Shown one piece after another: positions 54,450 to 62,701 of a DNA stretch of 64,000 bases. Source of the DNA: Marinobacter sp. X15-166B. GTDB taxonomy: Bacteria > Pseudomonadota > Gammaproteobacteria > Pseudomonadales > Oleiphilaceae. The stretch covers positions 530,069 through 594,068 of the forward strand of contig NZ_MEIY01000001.1 in assembly GCF_001752365.1 (NCBI RefSeq). Direction: 5' to 3'. The position numbers were made by a program, and so were the translations under genes. The notes beneath the pieces were generated by a model. It was not told where the DNA came from and did no database searches. It saw nothing but the letters and a program-made list of their open reading frames with translations. Position 1 is the stretch's first letter, and every line of letters begins with the position of its first letter.

Positions 54450-56643
54450 GCCGGGACCGCAACAGCCGCAGGCCGTTGGCAACCACCAGCAGGCTGGCCC
54501 CCACATCGGCAAATACCGCCATCCACATGGTGGCAAGCCCGAACACCGTCAGCACCAGAAACACCCCCTTGATGCCCAGCGCCAGGGCGATGTTCTGCAC
54601 CAGCAGGGTGCGGGTGCGGCGGGACAGTCTGACAAACCAGGCCACCTTGCGCAGATCATCGTCCATCAGCGCCACATCGGCAGTGTCGATGGCCGTGTCC
54701 GAGCCCAGAGCCCCCATAGCAATGCCAATGTGAGCCTGCGCCAGCGCCGGGGCGTCGTTGATACCGTCCCCCACCATGCCCACCAGGCCCTGCTGCTCAA
54801 GTGTCTGTATCGCCGCGAGCTTGTCGTCGGGTAATTGATTGCCAAGGGCTTTATCAATGCCCACCTGGGCCGCTATGGCGTTCGCGGTCCGCTGGTTATC
54901 CCCCGTCAGCATAATGGTTTTAACCCCCAGCTCATGCAGCGCAGCGATCGCCTCGGCGCTGCTGGCCTTGACGGTGTCGGCAACTGAAAACAAAGCCAGC
55001 ACTTGCTCGGCCCTGGCCAACATGACCGCGGTAAAGCCGCGCTCTTCCAGGGTCTCCAGACGCTGCGCCAGGCTGGGTGAACACACCCCCATGGTTTCCA
55101 TCAGGCGACAATTGCCGAGGACGTAATAGATCCCATCAATCTCACCGCCAACCCCCATGCCCGCCAGCGCGGTGAAATTTTCCACCGGCATTCCCCCCCG
55201 TGCATGGGGCTCGGCCTCCCGGGCAATGGCTCCGGATACCGGATGATCCGAGCGCACCGCAAGACTGTAGGCCAGCCGTCGACAGGTGTCCGCATCGGCA
55301 CCGTCGCCGCAGAGTTCGAACCCGGTCTGTACCGGTTCGCCCCGGGTGAGGGTGCCGGTTTTATCCAACGCCAGCCAGGCCAGTTTGTAGCCCTCTTCCA
55401 GAAAGACACCGCCCTTGACCAGGACGCCGTGGCGTGCCGCCGCCGCCAACCCACTGACGATGGTGACCGGTGTCGAAAGCACCAAGGCACAGGGGCAGGC
55501 GATCACCAGCAACACCAGCGCCCGGTAGACCCAGTCAAGCCAGAGTCCGCCGCTCACCAGTGGCGGAACGACCGCAACAACCAGCGCCAATGCAAACACC
55601 AGAGGCGTGTACACGGCGGCAAACCGGTCCACAAACCGCTGGGTTCGGGCTTTGCTGCCCTGCGCCTGTTCCACTGCATGAATAATGCGCGCAAGGGTGG
55701 TGTCCGCCGCCACCCGGGTGACCCGGTATTCAAAGGAACCGGCGCCATTGATGGTGCCGGCGAACACCGCATCGCCTGCAGACTTCTCCACCGGCAGGCT
55801 CTCACCGGTTATCGGGGCCTGATTGATCGTGGACTGCCCCCGCACCAGTTCGCCGTCCAGCGCAATGCGCTCCCCCGGTCGGACCCGGGCGACGCTGCCC
55901 GGCTCTACCGTCTGCGGGTCCCTCACCTGCCAGGAACCGTCCGGCTGGCGCACCGTCACCTGCGCGGGCGCCAGACTCATCAGCCCGCTGATGGCGTTTC
56001 GGGCGCGGTCCAGAGAGCGGGCTTCAATCGTTTCGGCCACATTGAACAGCACCATTACCATGGCCGCTTCCGGCCACTGACCAATAATAAAGGCACCGGT
56101 AACCGCCACACTCATCAACGCATTGATATTGAGATTCCCCTGGCGAACCGCCACCCAGCCTTTGCGATAGGTCGACACGCCGCTGCCGGCCACCGCCGCC
56201 AACGCCAGCAACGCCGCCAGCCAGGCCGACCAACCCACCCAACCGGCCACCTCCGACAGCAGCGCCAGCGCCCCCGCCAGAGCCAGCGGCCACCAGGGAG
56301 CGGCCTGTTGCGGCAAGTCTGCAAACGGGCTTCCCTCCTGATTCAGTTCCGGTTCGAAGCCGAGCCCCCGGATTGCTGCGGTAATTTGCGCCAGGGCGCC
56401 AACGGTGTGTTCCACGGTCAACAACCGTTGCACCAGATTGAATTCCAGACTGATAACGCCGGACAGGCTGCCCAGGCGCTTGCGGATCATGGCTTCTTCG
56501 GTGGGGCAGTCCATTTGGCGGATGCGGATCGAGGTGCGCACGCCCTGCTCCTCAGCCCCGGTGCCCGTCAGGTCTGCAGTCGGTGCCGCCTCAGTAGCGC
56601 TGCGTGCCATACTGTGGGTCGGTCCGGGCTGGCCATCGCTCAT
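54433..56643 (-). CDS. cadA: Heavy-metal P1B-type ATPase (Cd2+/Zn2+/Pb2+ efflux)
   Basis: 736 residues. One N-terminal HMA domain with the MDCPTEEAMIRKRL motif instead of the usual GMxCxxC, then ~150-200 hydrophobic pairs, LTGES-like ITGESLPVEKS (~275), the ion-channel CPC in VIACPCALVLSTP (~385), phosphorylation site DKTGTLTRGEP (~430), and hinge GDGINDAPAL (~650). CPC plus the MDCPTEE domain is the CadA/ZntA group exporting Cd2+, Zn2+ and Pb2+. The cadR gene is divergent, and a MerR-type promoter lies between. Confidence 0.93.
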   Translation of the reverse strand: MSDGQPGPTHSMARSATEAAPTADLTGTGAEEQGVRTSIRIRQMDCPTEEAMIRKRLGSLSGVISLEFNLVQRLLTVEHTVGALAQITAAIRGLGFEPELNQEGSPFADLPQQAAPWWPLALAGALALLSEVAGWVGWSAWLAALLALAAVAGSGVSTYRKGWVAVRQGNLNINALMSVAVTGAFIIGQWPEAAMVMVLFNVAETIEARSLDRARNAISGLMSLAPAQVTVRQPDGSWQVRDPQTVEPGSVARVRPGERIALDGELVRGQSTINQAPITGESLPVEKSAGDAVFAGTINGAGSFEYRVTRVAADTTLARIIHAVEQAQGSKARTQRFVDRFAAVYTPLVFALALVVAVVPPLVSGGLWLDWVYRALVLLVIACPCALVLSTPVTIVSGLAAAARHGVLVKGGVFLEEGYKLAWLALDKTGTLTRGEPVQTGFELCGDGADADTCRRLAYSLAVRSDHPVSGAIAREAEPHARGGMPVENFTALAGMGVGGEIDGIYYVLGNCRLMETMGVCSPSLAQRLETLEERGFTAVMLARAEQVLALFSVADTVKASSAEAIAALHELGVKTIMLTGDNQRTANAIAAQVGIDKALGNQLPDDKLAAIQTLEQQGLVGMVGDGINDAPALAQAHIGIAMGALGSDTAIDTADVALMDDDLRKVAWFVRLSRRTRTLLVQNIALALGIKGVFLVLTVFGLATMWMAVFADVGASLLVVANGLRLLRSRLSRRA

Positions 56644-56675
56644 AGTACACCTCGTGTTTTCGTTCTATGCTGATC

Positions 56676-56706
56676 ATTAGACACCCTGAAGCCACTTCAG
56701 GGTCAA
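56676..56706 (-). promoter_or_regulatory. CadR/MerR-type operator-promoter of cadA
   Basis: On the minus strand: -35 TTGACC, 19-base spacer, -10 TCTAAT. A perfect dyad ACCCTGAAG-TGG-CTTCAGGGT (arms of nine) fills the spacer, at 56683-56703. The long spacer and dyad are hallmarks of MerR-family activators such as CadR, ZntR and PbrR. Confidence 0.88.
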
Positions 56707-56744
56707 GGCGGGATCGCCTCTGACGGAACCGACCGGAGAACGCA

Positions 56745-57236
56745 ATGAGAATCGGGGCACTGGCAAAACAGGTAGGTATTACCGTAGAGACCATTCGCTA
56801 TTATGAACAGGCGGGACTGTTGCACCGGCCGGCGCGCGACCCGTCCAACAATTACCGGTTGTACGACCCGGGCCACCTTGAGCGCCTTCAGTTTATCCGG
56901 CGCTGCCGGATCCTGGCGATGACCCATGCTGAAATTCAGGCCCTGCTGCGGGCTCGCACCCAACCCGACCATAGCTGCGACACCATCAACGAGCTGATTG
57001 ATGAGCATTTGCAGCATGTACAAACACGCATCGCTGAATTACAGGCTCTGGAACGGGAGCTCAGCACCCTCCGGCAACAGTGCGGGGCGTCTCGCCCCGC
57101 CCGTGAATGCGGCATTCTGCGCGAACTGGACAATCCGGAAAACCTGGACCTGGGCGCAACGGCAAGCGCCGGCCCTGGAGCGGGATGCCACCCCGAGGTG
57201 CATCCGCCTTATCCAGAGGTGGACGACCGCGCTTGA
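56745..57236 (+). CDS. cadR: CadR-like MerR-family metal-responsive regulator
   Basis: 163 residues. MerR helix-turn-helix IGALAKQVGITVETIRYYEQAGLL (~2-25), then a coiled coil and metal-binding cysteines DHSCDTINEL (Cys ~77), QQCG (~112) and ARECGIL (~119), the CadR/PbrR set. The C-terminus has an unusual GlyAlaHisGlu tail with extra His and Cys. It probably activates cadA upon Cd2+ or Pb2+. It converges with the YihY gene and overlaps it by 28 bases. Confidence 0.92.
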   Translation: MRIGALAKQVGITVETIRYYEQAGLLHRPARDPSNNYRLYDPGHLERLQFIRRCRILAMTHAEIQALLRARTQPDHSCDTINELIDEHLQHVQTRIAELQALERELSTLRQQCGASRPARECGILRELDNPENLDLGATASAGPGAGCHPEVHPPYPEVDDRA

Positions 57237-58537
57237 AGTGCACAGGTTTCTCCCTGCGCGTCCAACAGTTGCGCCAGACTATGGTCAGCGCCGGGTGTGA
57301 CCGCGTGGGTCAGTTCTCTGGGCAGTTCCTGCGGCAGGCGGTGAACCATGCCGTCTTCGTCGTGGCGCACTGCGGCCAGCACGTCGCTCACCGTGATGTG
57401 TTCAAGGGACCGCCCCGGCACCAGCTGATCTCCTTCTTCACCCGCCAGTTTCAGCAAGCGGGCGCGGATCAGCTTGTCACTGATCTGACGGGATACGTCG
57501 CCCGGAATCCGCAACTCATGCTCCAGCTGCTCTTGCTGGGGGGCGTCCCGGCCCTCATGAAACGGTTTGCCCACCAGCCACATGATGGCAACCGCCACCC
57601 GCTCCTGCAGCTCCGGGGCAACCCGCGGGTGTTCCCGCTTGATGACCGAACCGGGGTGCTGCAGGTAAAAGGTCAGACTGGAACCCAGCAATAGGATCAT
57701 CCAGTTCAGATACACCCAGATAAGCAGGATTATGCCGATTGCAAAACTGGAATAGATTGCGGTGTATTTGGCTGAGCCGGCTACGAAGGAGGCGAACAAC
57801 ATGCCCGCCGCCTGCCAGGAAATGCCGGCGATGAGACCGCCGATCAGCGCGTAGCGGAATTTCACCCGGGTGTTGGGCATGAAGATATAGACAAAGGTAA
57901 ATGCCCCCACCACCAGCAAAAACGGGGTCAGCCGGCTGACAATCAGTATCAGGGTGCCAAACGGCTCGATGGTCATCAGCTCCTGCATCAGGGCCGACGA
58001 AAATATGGTCGCGGTAATCCCGATGGCGGACACCATCAGCAAGGGCCCCACCATGATGACGCTGAGGTAATTACTGAACCGCTGGGCCACTGAGCGGGAA
58101 TGGGGCGCTCGCCAGATCATATTGAACGAGCGCTCGATCTTCTGCACCAGCGAGATCACGGTATACACCAGCAAGGCCAGTCCGACCGAACCGAGTACTC
58201 CCACCTTCATGTTATCGACAAAACCCAGAATCTGCTCGGCCACCTGTATACCTTGCGGCCCCAGGGGTTCAAAGAACTGGTACAGAAAAGGCTCCATGCG
58301 TTCATGCACACCCAGCGCCTTGAGCACCGAAAAGCTCAGCGCCAGCAGGGGCACAATACTCAACAGCGTGGTGTACACCAGACTCATGGCGTGCAGGGTC
58401 AGATTACCGCTGAGCACGTCCCGCACCAACGCGTACACCGTACGTGCCGACCGATACAGCAATTTCCAGGGGTGGTGCCGGGGAGGGTTGGGGTTGGCAA
58501 GGATCCAGTTCTCTGCTGCCTTCAGACGATCTTGCAT
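57209..58537 (-). CDS. YihY/BrkB-family membrane protein
   Basis: 442 residues from the ATG at 58537; a TTG two codons earlier is less likely. About six hydrophobic helices lie between ~40 and 300 (LHAMSLVYTTLLSIVPLLALSFSVLKALG is typical of the family), followed by a cytoplasmic tail of ~150 residues with a winged-helix-like region. The function is debated (older work linked BrkB to serum resistance; it is not an RNase). The gene ends inside the 3' end of cadR. Confidence 0.9.
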   Translation of the reverse strand: MQDRLKAAENWILANPNPPRHHPWKLLYRSARTVYALVRDVLSGNLTLHAMSLVYTTLLSIVPLLALSFSVLKALGVHERMEPFLYQFFEPLGPQGIQVAEQILGFVDNMKVGVLGSVGLALLVYTVISLVQKIERSFNMIWRAPHSRSVAQRFSNYLSVIMVGPLLMVSAIGITATIFSSALMQELMTIEPFGTLILIVSRLTPFLLVVGAFTFVYIFMPNTRVKFRYALIGGLIAGISWQAAGMLFASFVAGSAKYTAIYSSFAIGIILLIWVYLNWMILLLGSSLTFYLQHPGSVIKREHPRVAPELQERVAVAIMWLVGKPFHEGRDAPQQEQLEHELRIPGDVSRQISDKLIRARLLKLAGEEGDQLVPGRSLEHITVSDVLAAVRHDEDGMVHRLPQELPRELTHAVTPGADHSLAQLLDAQGETCALQARSSTSG

Positions 58538-58666
58538 CAACAAAAAATCACCTTTGCGCCATTTTCCTTTCGCAAGGAAAACCCTTAAGTGAATCGGTTT
58601 TCGGCAAGTATGGCTTAAACAGACAGGGAGAGGAAAGCTGGCGGGAGAGTTCCCGCCTCTAGAGGG

Positions 58667-58924
58667 TCAGCCTTTGTCGGCCAGTTTGCGAAGATTATCA
58701 TGGATTTTGAACATCACGATAAGCAGTTCGCACCACACCCGGGCACCGACGGCAGCACCCGCAATGGTAAGCAGCCCAAGGAAAAAATTACCTGCTGTTA
58801 AGCCTCGGTAGTCACTGAACATCACGCCGACACCCGCTACCACGGCTCCTAACAGCATCAGCCAGTATACGAATGTGATGATTTTTGGGGTCAGCATTGA
58901 ATCGAATGCAAAGATTGATCTCAC
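58667..58924 (-). CDS. DUF4282 small membrane protein
   Basis: 85 residues from a GTG start. It begins MRSIFAFDSMLTPKIITFVYW, has two hydrophobic segments (~15-33 and ~48-62) and the family ending RVWCELLIVMFKIHDNLRKLA. The FDxMLTPKII and ELLIVxFxIHxNL motifs match DUF4282. Function unknown. It is 49 bases downstream of the CsgG/FlgT-like gene on the same strand and may belong to that unit. Confidence 0.82.
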   Translation of the reverse strand: MRSIFAFDSMLTPKIITFVYWLMLLGAVVAGVGVMFSDYRGLTAGNFFLGLLTIAGAAVGARVWCELLIVMFKIHDNLRKLADKG

Positions 58925-58973
58925 TTTTATTCCTTTTCAGTTTTGATATGACGGTGGCTTCAATACTTATTTT

Positions 58974-60236
58974 TCAGCAAGGATCCATAGGCAAGCACGT
59001 GCGCTTGCGCGTCCCGCGGACTGCATCAGCGGCGCTCTCGGCCCTCTGTGGCCGAGCACTGCGACGTACGACATGCCCCGTTCCCTTCACACGGCCATCA
59101 ACAACGATCGCGTAGCTCATCTTATCGGTACTGCGGTTAATCTTTATGCTGGCAACGCGTTGTTCCTGGCGTCCCAGGGCTGAGCCCGTATGGCTGTTGC
59201 GAACGGCGCTTCCAAGCGCAAACACTTCCCAGACTTCGCCGGGGGACAGCAAGTTGCCCCCCATATTGATGACCAGCTCGTCGCCTTCCTGCTTTTCTAC
59301 CAGTGGCGGCCAGACGGCATCAACAACCCGCAATGCCACTTCACGACCGATTTGATCAAATGCAGCCTGCGCAGAATGGCTGTCACCAGTCAGCTCCAAC
59401 CCCAGGCTGGCCGCATTGGCATTAAGCGTCTGACTCCAGACAATACTGCCCGTAGCGGGCACGACAACGCGCAGCTCCAGCGCCGCTGATCCGGTACTGC
59501 GGCGAGTTGTTTCACCCGTCAGCCTGCTGGTTTGCGCCTCGGAGCCAAGGGATAGTTCCGTCACTCTCGCGGTCACCAGGTACTCAGCTCCAAGCACATT
59601 ACCCAGCATCGCTTTTTCGGCGACCGGAACATCCCTGCCCGTCATTCGCTGCCGCTCCGCAACCATGGCAGACTCGCCATCCCGGGCCAGCATGGCAAAC
59701 CGGCGCGAACGGGTAAGCGCGTCGGAAATCGCGTGAGTCATGCGTTGCGACACTTCATCAGCTGAAAACCCCTGGCCGTCAACCGAATAGCGATGACGCG
59801 CGGTTTCAACGGGGTAGACAGCCATTCGCCAACGGTTGTCCTGCGCAGACGAGCCCGGAACCGTGTACACCGGAATATCCACCTTCAACCTGGCGAGCTT
59901 GCCGCCGCCCGCTGCATTGGTAACCGATACGATACGGTACCCCGAGATCAGGCCACTCGAACTGACGCGAGTACTACTTTGCTGGGCAGATGACATGGTC
60001 GTGGTTGACTCGCGACCATCTTCGGTGCGAGTGCTCATTCGCTTGAGCGCGCTCTGCACCTGGCGACTGGCGCTGATCTGCGCACCACGGACCTGACGCA
60101 CAGCCTCGCCCAGTGCGTTGTAAATCGCCTGTTCGCGATCGACACCGGTAGCCTCAGCTGACACCGTTCTGATGTCCGTCGCCGCTGGCGCGGCAACAGA
60201 CATCAGAACGAGTACAACAAACAACAGCGTTCTCAT
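58974..60236 (-). CDS. CsgG/FlgT-like secreted protein of the envelope cluster
   Basis: About 420 residues; starts at 60242 or 60236 (TAATG overlap with the gene before). Signal peptide ~1-20 (VLVLMSVAAPAA). Residues ~25-70 (AEATGVDREQAIYNALGEAV, RGAQISASRQV) resemble LPP20/FlgT N-terminal folds; ~130-260 resembles CsgG (SRRFAMLARD, LGAEYLVTARVTELSLGS); the last third with INMGGNLLSPGEVWEVFALG and ASIKINRSTDKMSYAIV resembles the FlgT C-terminus. It is probably periplasmic or outer-membrane associated. No flagellar gene is nearby, so a flagellar role is not supported. Confidence 0.7.
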   Translation of the reverse strand: MRTLLFVVLVLMSVAAPAATDIRTVSAEATGVDREQAIYNALGEAVRQVRGAQISASRQVQSALKRMSTRTEDGRESTTTMSSAQQSSTRVSSSGLISGYRIVSVTNAAGGGKLARLKVDIPVYTVPGSSAQDNRWRMAVYPVETARHRYSVDGQGFSADEVSQRMTHAISDALTRSRRFAMLARDGESAMVAERQRMTGRDVPVAEKAMLGNVLGAEYLVTARVTELSLGSEAQTSRLTGETTRRSTGSAALELRVVVPATGSIVWSQTLNANAASLGLELTGDSHSAQAAFDQIGREVALRVVDAVWPPLVEKQEGDELVINMGGNLLSPGEVWEVFALGSAVRNSHTGSALGRQEQRVASIKINRSTDKMSYAIVVDGRVKGTGHVVRRSARPQRAESAADAVRGTRKRTCLPMDPC

Positions 60237-61651
60237 TACCATGATCCAAACGAACCGGTACTGCGGGTGGTACGAGGGGTTGCAGGTTGGGCATTACCCC
60301 CGGCCTTGGCTGCTGGCTCCACTGCTGCCTTCCTGTCCAGCCCCTGCGCTTTTGCAGACGTTTGCGGTGACCAGTACTTCACATAGCCAAGGTACGGGTG
60401 CCCGGTCGCGGGGTCGACCGCATTCCACTCAGCAATGGTTTGAATTCCCTGAAGCTGGGCATTTGCCTCCGATCTCAAAATATCATTCACCATCCGGCCA
60501 ATGCCACGAGTGGTTTTGATCTCAACGCTACCGTCACCGCGGGTTTCTTTCACTTTCTGATTCAGTTTTCGTTTGGTCACGGCTTTTTCGCCCTGCACCG
60601 TCATCGAGGCAAATTGCGCCAACCAACCATCCGCCATCAACTGTGCAGCTGTGCGTGAAGCTTCCATCTCGATGGCGATATCAAATTCATCCATGGTGCC
60701 TCGAACCAGCTGAGGCCCCGACATACCGAAGGACAATAGACCATAACGCCCTTGAGCATCGACCATTGGCTGAGCGCCAAAGTAGCCAAGCATCGGCTCA
60801 CCTTCTCTCACTTGTGGTCTGAGTCGCGCTTTTATATCTTCAACCGGAATGGCCTGCCCGGGCGCCACTTGCCCGGTTCTTAACTGGCGTCCAAACTCAC
60901 TGAAACGGTCAGCCTTAACCACCACTACGCTGACACGGCCATTGTTGACCGGACCGTCACCACCGACTTCCTCAATCACGCCGAAAATACCGACACCTGA
61001 CAACTGCCCCATTGCCTGCCAAGTGGTCTCTGTAACGAACTCGTCGTAAACCAGGTTCTTGCGTTCTGCCACGGTCATTTTTGGTAAACCTGATGGATCG
61101 ACGCCAAGCTGTTCCAGCAGGGCGTTCATGCCCTGTACCGTCAATTCGGCAGCACGTCCAGCTACCGCTTTACCAAGCGCGTCTAGGCTGGTGGTGTCTT
61201 TGACATCTTCTGGCAGACCATTCTGGAAGAGCTTATCTGCCATGGCCACACCAACTCGAACAGAGTCCTGGGATACCAGCTCACCCATGGCCTGTAAAAA
61301 AGCTTCCTCAGTTGCAAGTATGCGGGCTTCACTGAACGCAATACTTGTAGGGTCTGCGCTGATAGCCTGACTGGCCACCACCAAGGTGCCACCACCGGGG
61401 TTGTTTTTGGACTGACCTCGTGACCAGCCTCTGGCATCCAGATACTCATCAATAACAGTGCTGCCAGCATCAACTTCCGTCACCGCCATGAAAGGGGATG
61501 GCGGTGTTTTACGGGCGTCTTTTTCAGCAGCCTGAATCTCAGCGGACACGTCCTCCTGAGCGGGTGTACCTTCTTGTGCACCAACTTGCAGTGGAGCAGC
61601 CGAAACAGCGCCAGCAACCAGCAGCGACAACAGAGATTTACGAAGTTCCAT
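60236..61651 (-). CDS. DUF6844-like secreted protein of the envelope cluster
   Basis: 471 residues with a signal peptide (~1-25, GAVSAAPLQVGAQE). A long conserved middle: SPFMAVTEVDAGSTVIDEYL, EARILATEEAFLQAMGEL, VSVVVVKADRFSEFGRQL, and EIKTTRGIGRMVNDILRSEA. The C-terminal ~50 residues are low-complexity Ala/Gln/Gly/Thr and may be disordered. I place it with DUF6844 proteins, which sit beside lpoB-like genes; function unknown. It follows lpoB by 20 bases and its stop overlaps the next gene. Confidence 0.7.
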   Translation of the reverse strand: MELRKSLLSLLVAGAVSAAPLQVGAQEGTPAQEDVSAEIQAAEKDARKTPPSPFMAVTEVDAGSTVIDEYLDARGWSRGQSKNNPGGGTLVVASQAISADPTSIAFSEARILATEEAFLQAMGELVSQDSVRVGVAMADKLFQNGLPEDVKDTTSLDALGKAVAGRAAELTVQGMNALLEQLGVDPSGLPKMTVAERKNLVYDEFVTETTWQAMGQLSGVGIFGVIEEVGGDGPVNNGRVSVVVVKADRFSEFGRQLRTGQVAPGQAIPVEDIKARLRPQVREGEPMLGYFGAQPMVDAQGRYGLLSFGMSGPQLVRGTMDEFDIAIEMEASRTAAQLMADGWLAQFASMTVQGEKAVTKRKLNQKVKETRGDGSVEIKTTRGIGRMVNDILRSEANAQLQGIQTIAEWNAVDPATGHPYLGYVKYWSPQTSAKAQGLDRKAAVEPAAKAGGNAQPATPRTTRSTGSFGSW

Positions 61652-61671
61652 GTTATGTGGGCCTTATTGTC

Positions 61672-62274
61672 TTACCAGGAAACGGACTTGTTGGAGCCGC
61701 GCTTGATGATGGGGGTTTCGCCTTCCCAAAAAGCAAGCCCTGACGCCAGGTCGGTCAACGACAGCTGGATGTAGTACTCCACTTGCTGTTCTCTACCGAC
61801 CTTGTGGTTACGTTGCAGAATCTTGCCTGACAGACTCAGGTCAGGTGCTTGCAACGTCCCTTTTTTCTGTACTCCAGATTGATCGAACTCCGCAGAGTTA
61901 CGCAGCTCACGCGCGGCCATGTTCATTTCGTCTTCAGGACCATTCAGTCCGACCGCCGTCGTGGTGACCACTTTGCCGGAACGTAATAGCGCAACGCGGA
62001 TTTTTTTGGTCAGCTGGTCGGTATCAATACGCTGCATGGTGTCATTGGTGATACGGCTTACTACCATGATGTAACGGCCACCGTTGGGATTGTGAACCGC
62101 ACCACTACCCAACATGTCTTCAACAGCGTCGGTGGCCGCTTTTTCAAAGTCCCGGTAATCCATGGTCATGGCAACCGGCCCGTCATCCGCCGCCGGATCA
62201 ATATAACGGGTTGGGGCTGCACAACCTGCAAGCAAAGCAAGCCCCAAAGAAAACACAAGCGCACGTTTCATCAT
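61672..62274 (-). CDS. lpoB: LpoB-like penicillin-binding-protein activator lipoprotein
   Basis: 200 residues. Lipobox ALLAGCAAP (Cys ~18), then the LpoB/TPR-like fold: DYRDFEKAATDAVEDMLGSGAV, YIMVVSRITNDTMQRIDTDQLTKKIRVALLRSG, PDLSLSGKILQRN. E. coli LpoB (213 residues) is an outer-membrane lipoprotein that activates the peptidoglycan synthase PBP1b. The pairing with a YcfL-like gene is as in E. coli (ycfL-lpoB). A PBP1b gene is not in the window, so the partner here is inferred. Confidence 0.87.
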   Translation of the reverse strand: MMKRALVFSLGLALLAGCAAPTRYIDPAADDGPVAMTMDYRDFEKAATDAVEDMLGSGAVHNPNGGRYIMVVSRITNDTMQRIDTDQLTKKIRVALLRSGKVVTTTAVGLNGPEDEMNMAARELRNSAEFDQSGVQKKGTLQAPDLSLSGKILQRNHKVGREQQVEYYIQLSLTDLASGLAFWEGETPIIKRGSNKSVSW

Positions 62275-62286
62275 TGGTTTGTTCCT

Positions 62287-62682
62287 TTAGTTAGGTTCGC
62301 GAAGGTGTAATTGGTAATCGGTCACCCTGCTATGAGGTGCCACGGCCTTGAAATAACGGGTCTGTCCGGTCAGCAAAGTTGCCCTGCGATAGGCTTCTCC
62401 CACCCCCTTCACGGTCATTCCGTTGGCATCAAACCAGGTAACTTTCCAGGCCAACTCGGCATCTGAGTGTGCCGCTACCGCAAACTGAATGTGCAGCAAA
62501 CTCCCACCACCAGCCTGTGCTACCCGCTCTTCGAACAACTCAGCCACGGTCATGCTGTAGCTAACGTCTGGATCAACGTTCAGTTGCTGTCGCGCCGCCG
62601 ATGAGCTTGTTTCCGGGGGAGTTGCGCATCCGACGAGGACGGCAACGACGCTAAGCAGACTCGCAATGAATAAGCGCTTCAT
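62287..62682 (-). CDS. ycfL: YcfL-like lipoprotein (DUF1425)
   Basis: 131 residues with lipobox VAVLVGCATP (Cys ~19). DUF1425 pattern: LLHIQFAVAAHSDAELAWKVTWFDANGMTVKG, RRATLLTGQTRYFKAVAPHSRVTDYQLHLRE (two parts). Small outer-membrane or periplasmic lipoprotein of unknown role; found beside lpoB in E. coli. Twelve bases separate it from lpoB. Confidence 0.83.
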   Translation of the reverse strand: MKRLFIASLLSVVAVLVGCATPPETSSSAARQQLNVDPDVSYSMTVAELFEERVAQAGGGSLLHIQFAVAAHSDAELAWKVTWFDANGMTVKGVGEAYRRATLLTGQTRYFKAVAPHSRVTDYQLHLREPN

Positions 62683-62701
62683 TACACTTTCCTTTCGTTA
62701 G

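Noticed and set aside
55204-56673. 489-codon plus-strand frame opposite the metal ATPase
   Set aside because: Antisense to cadA; no domain visible.
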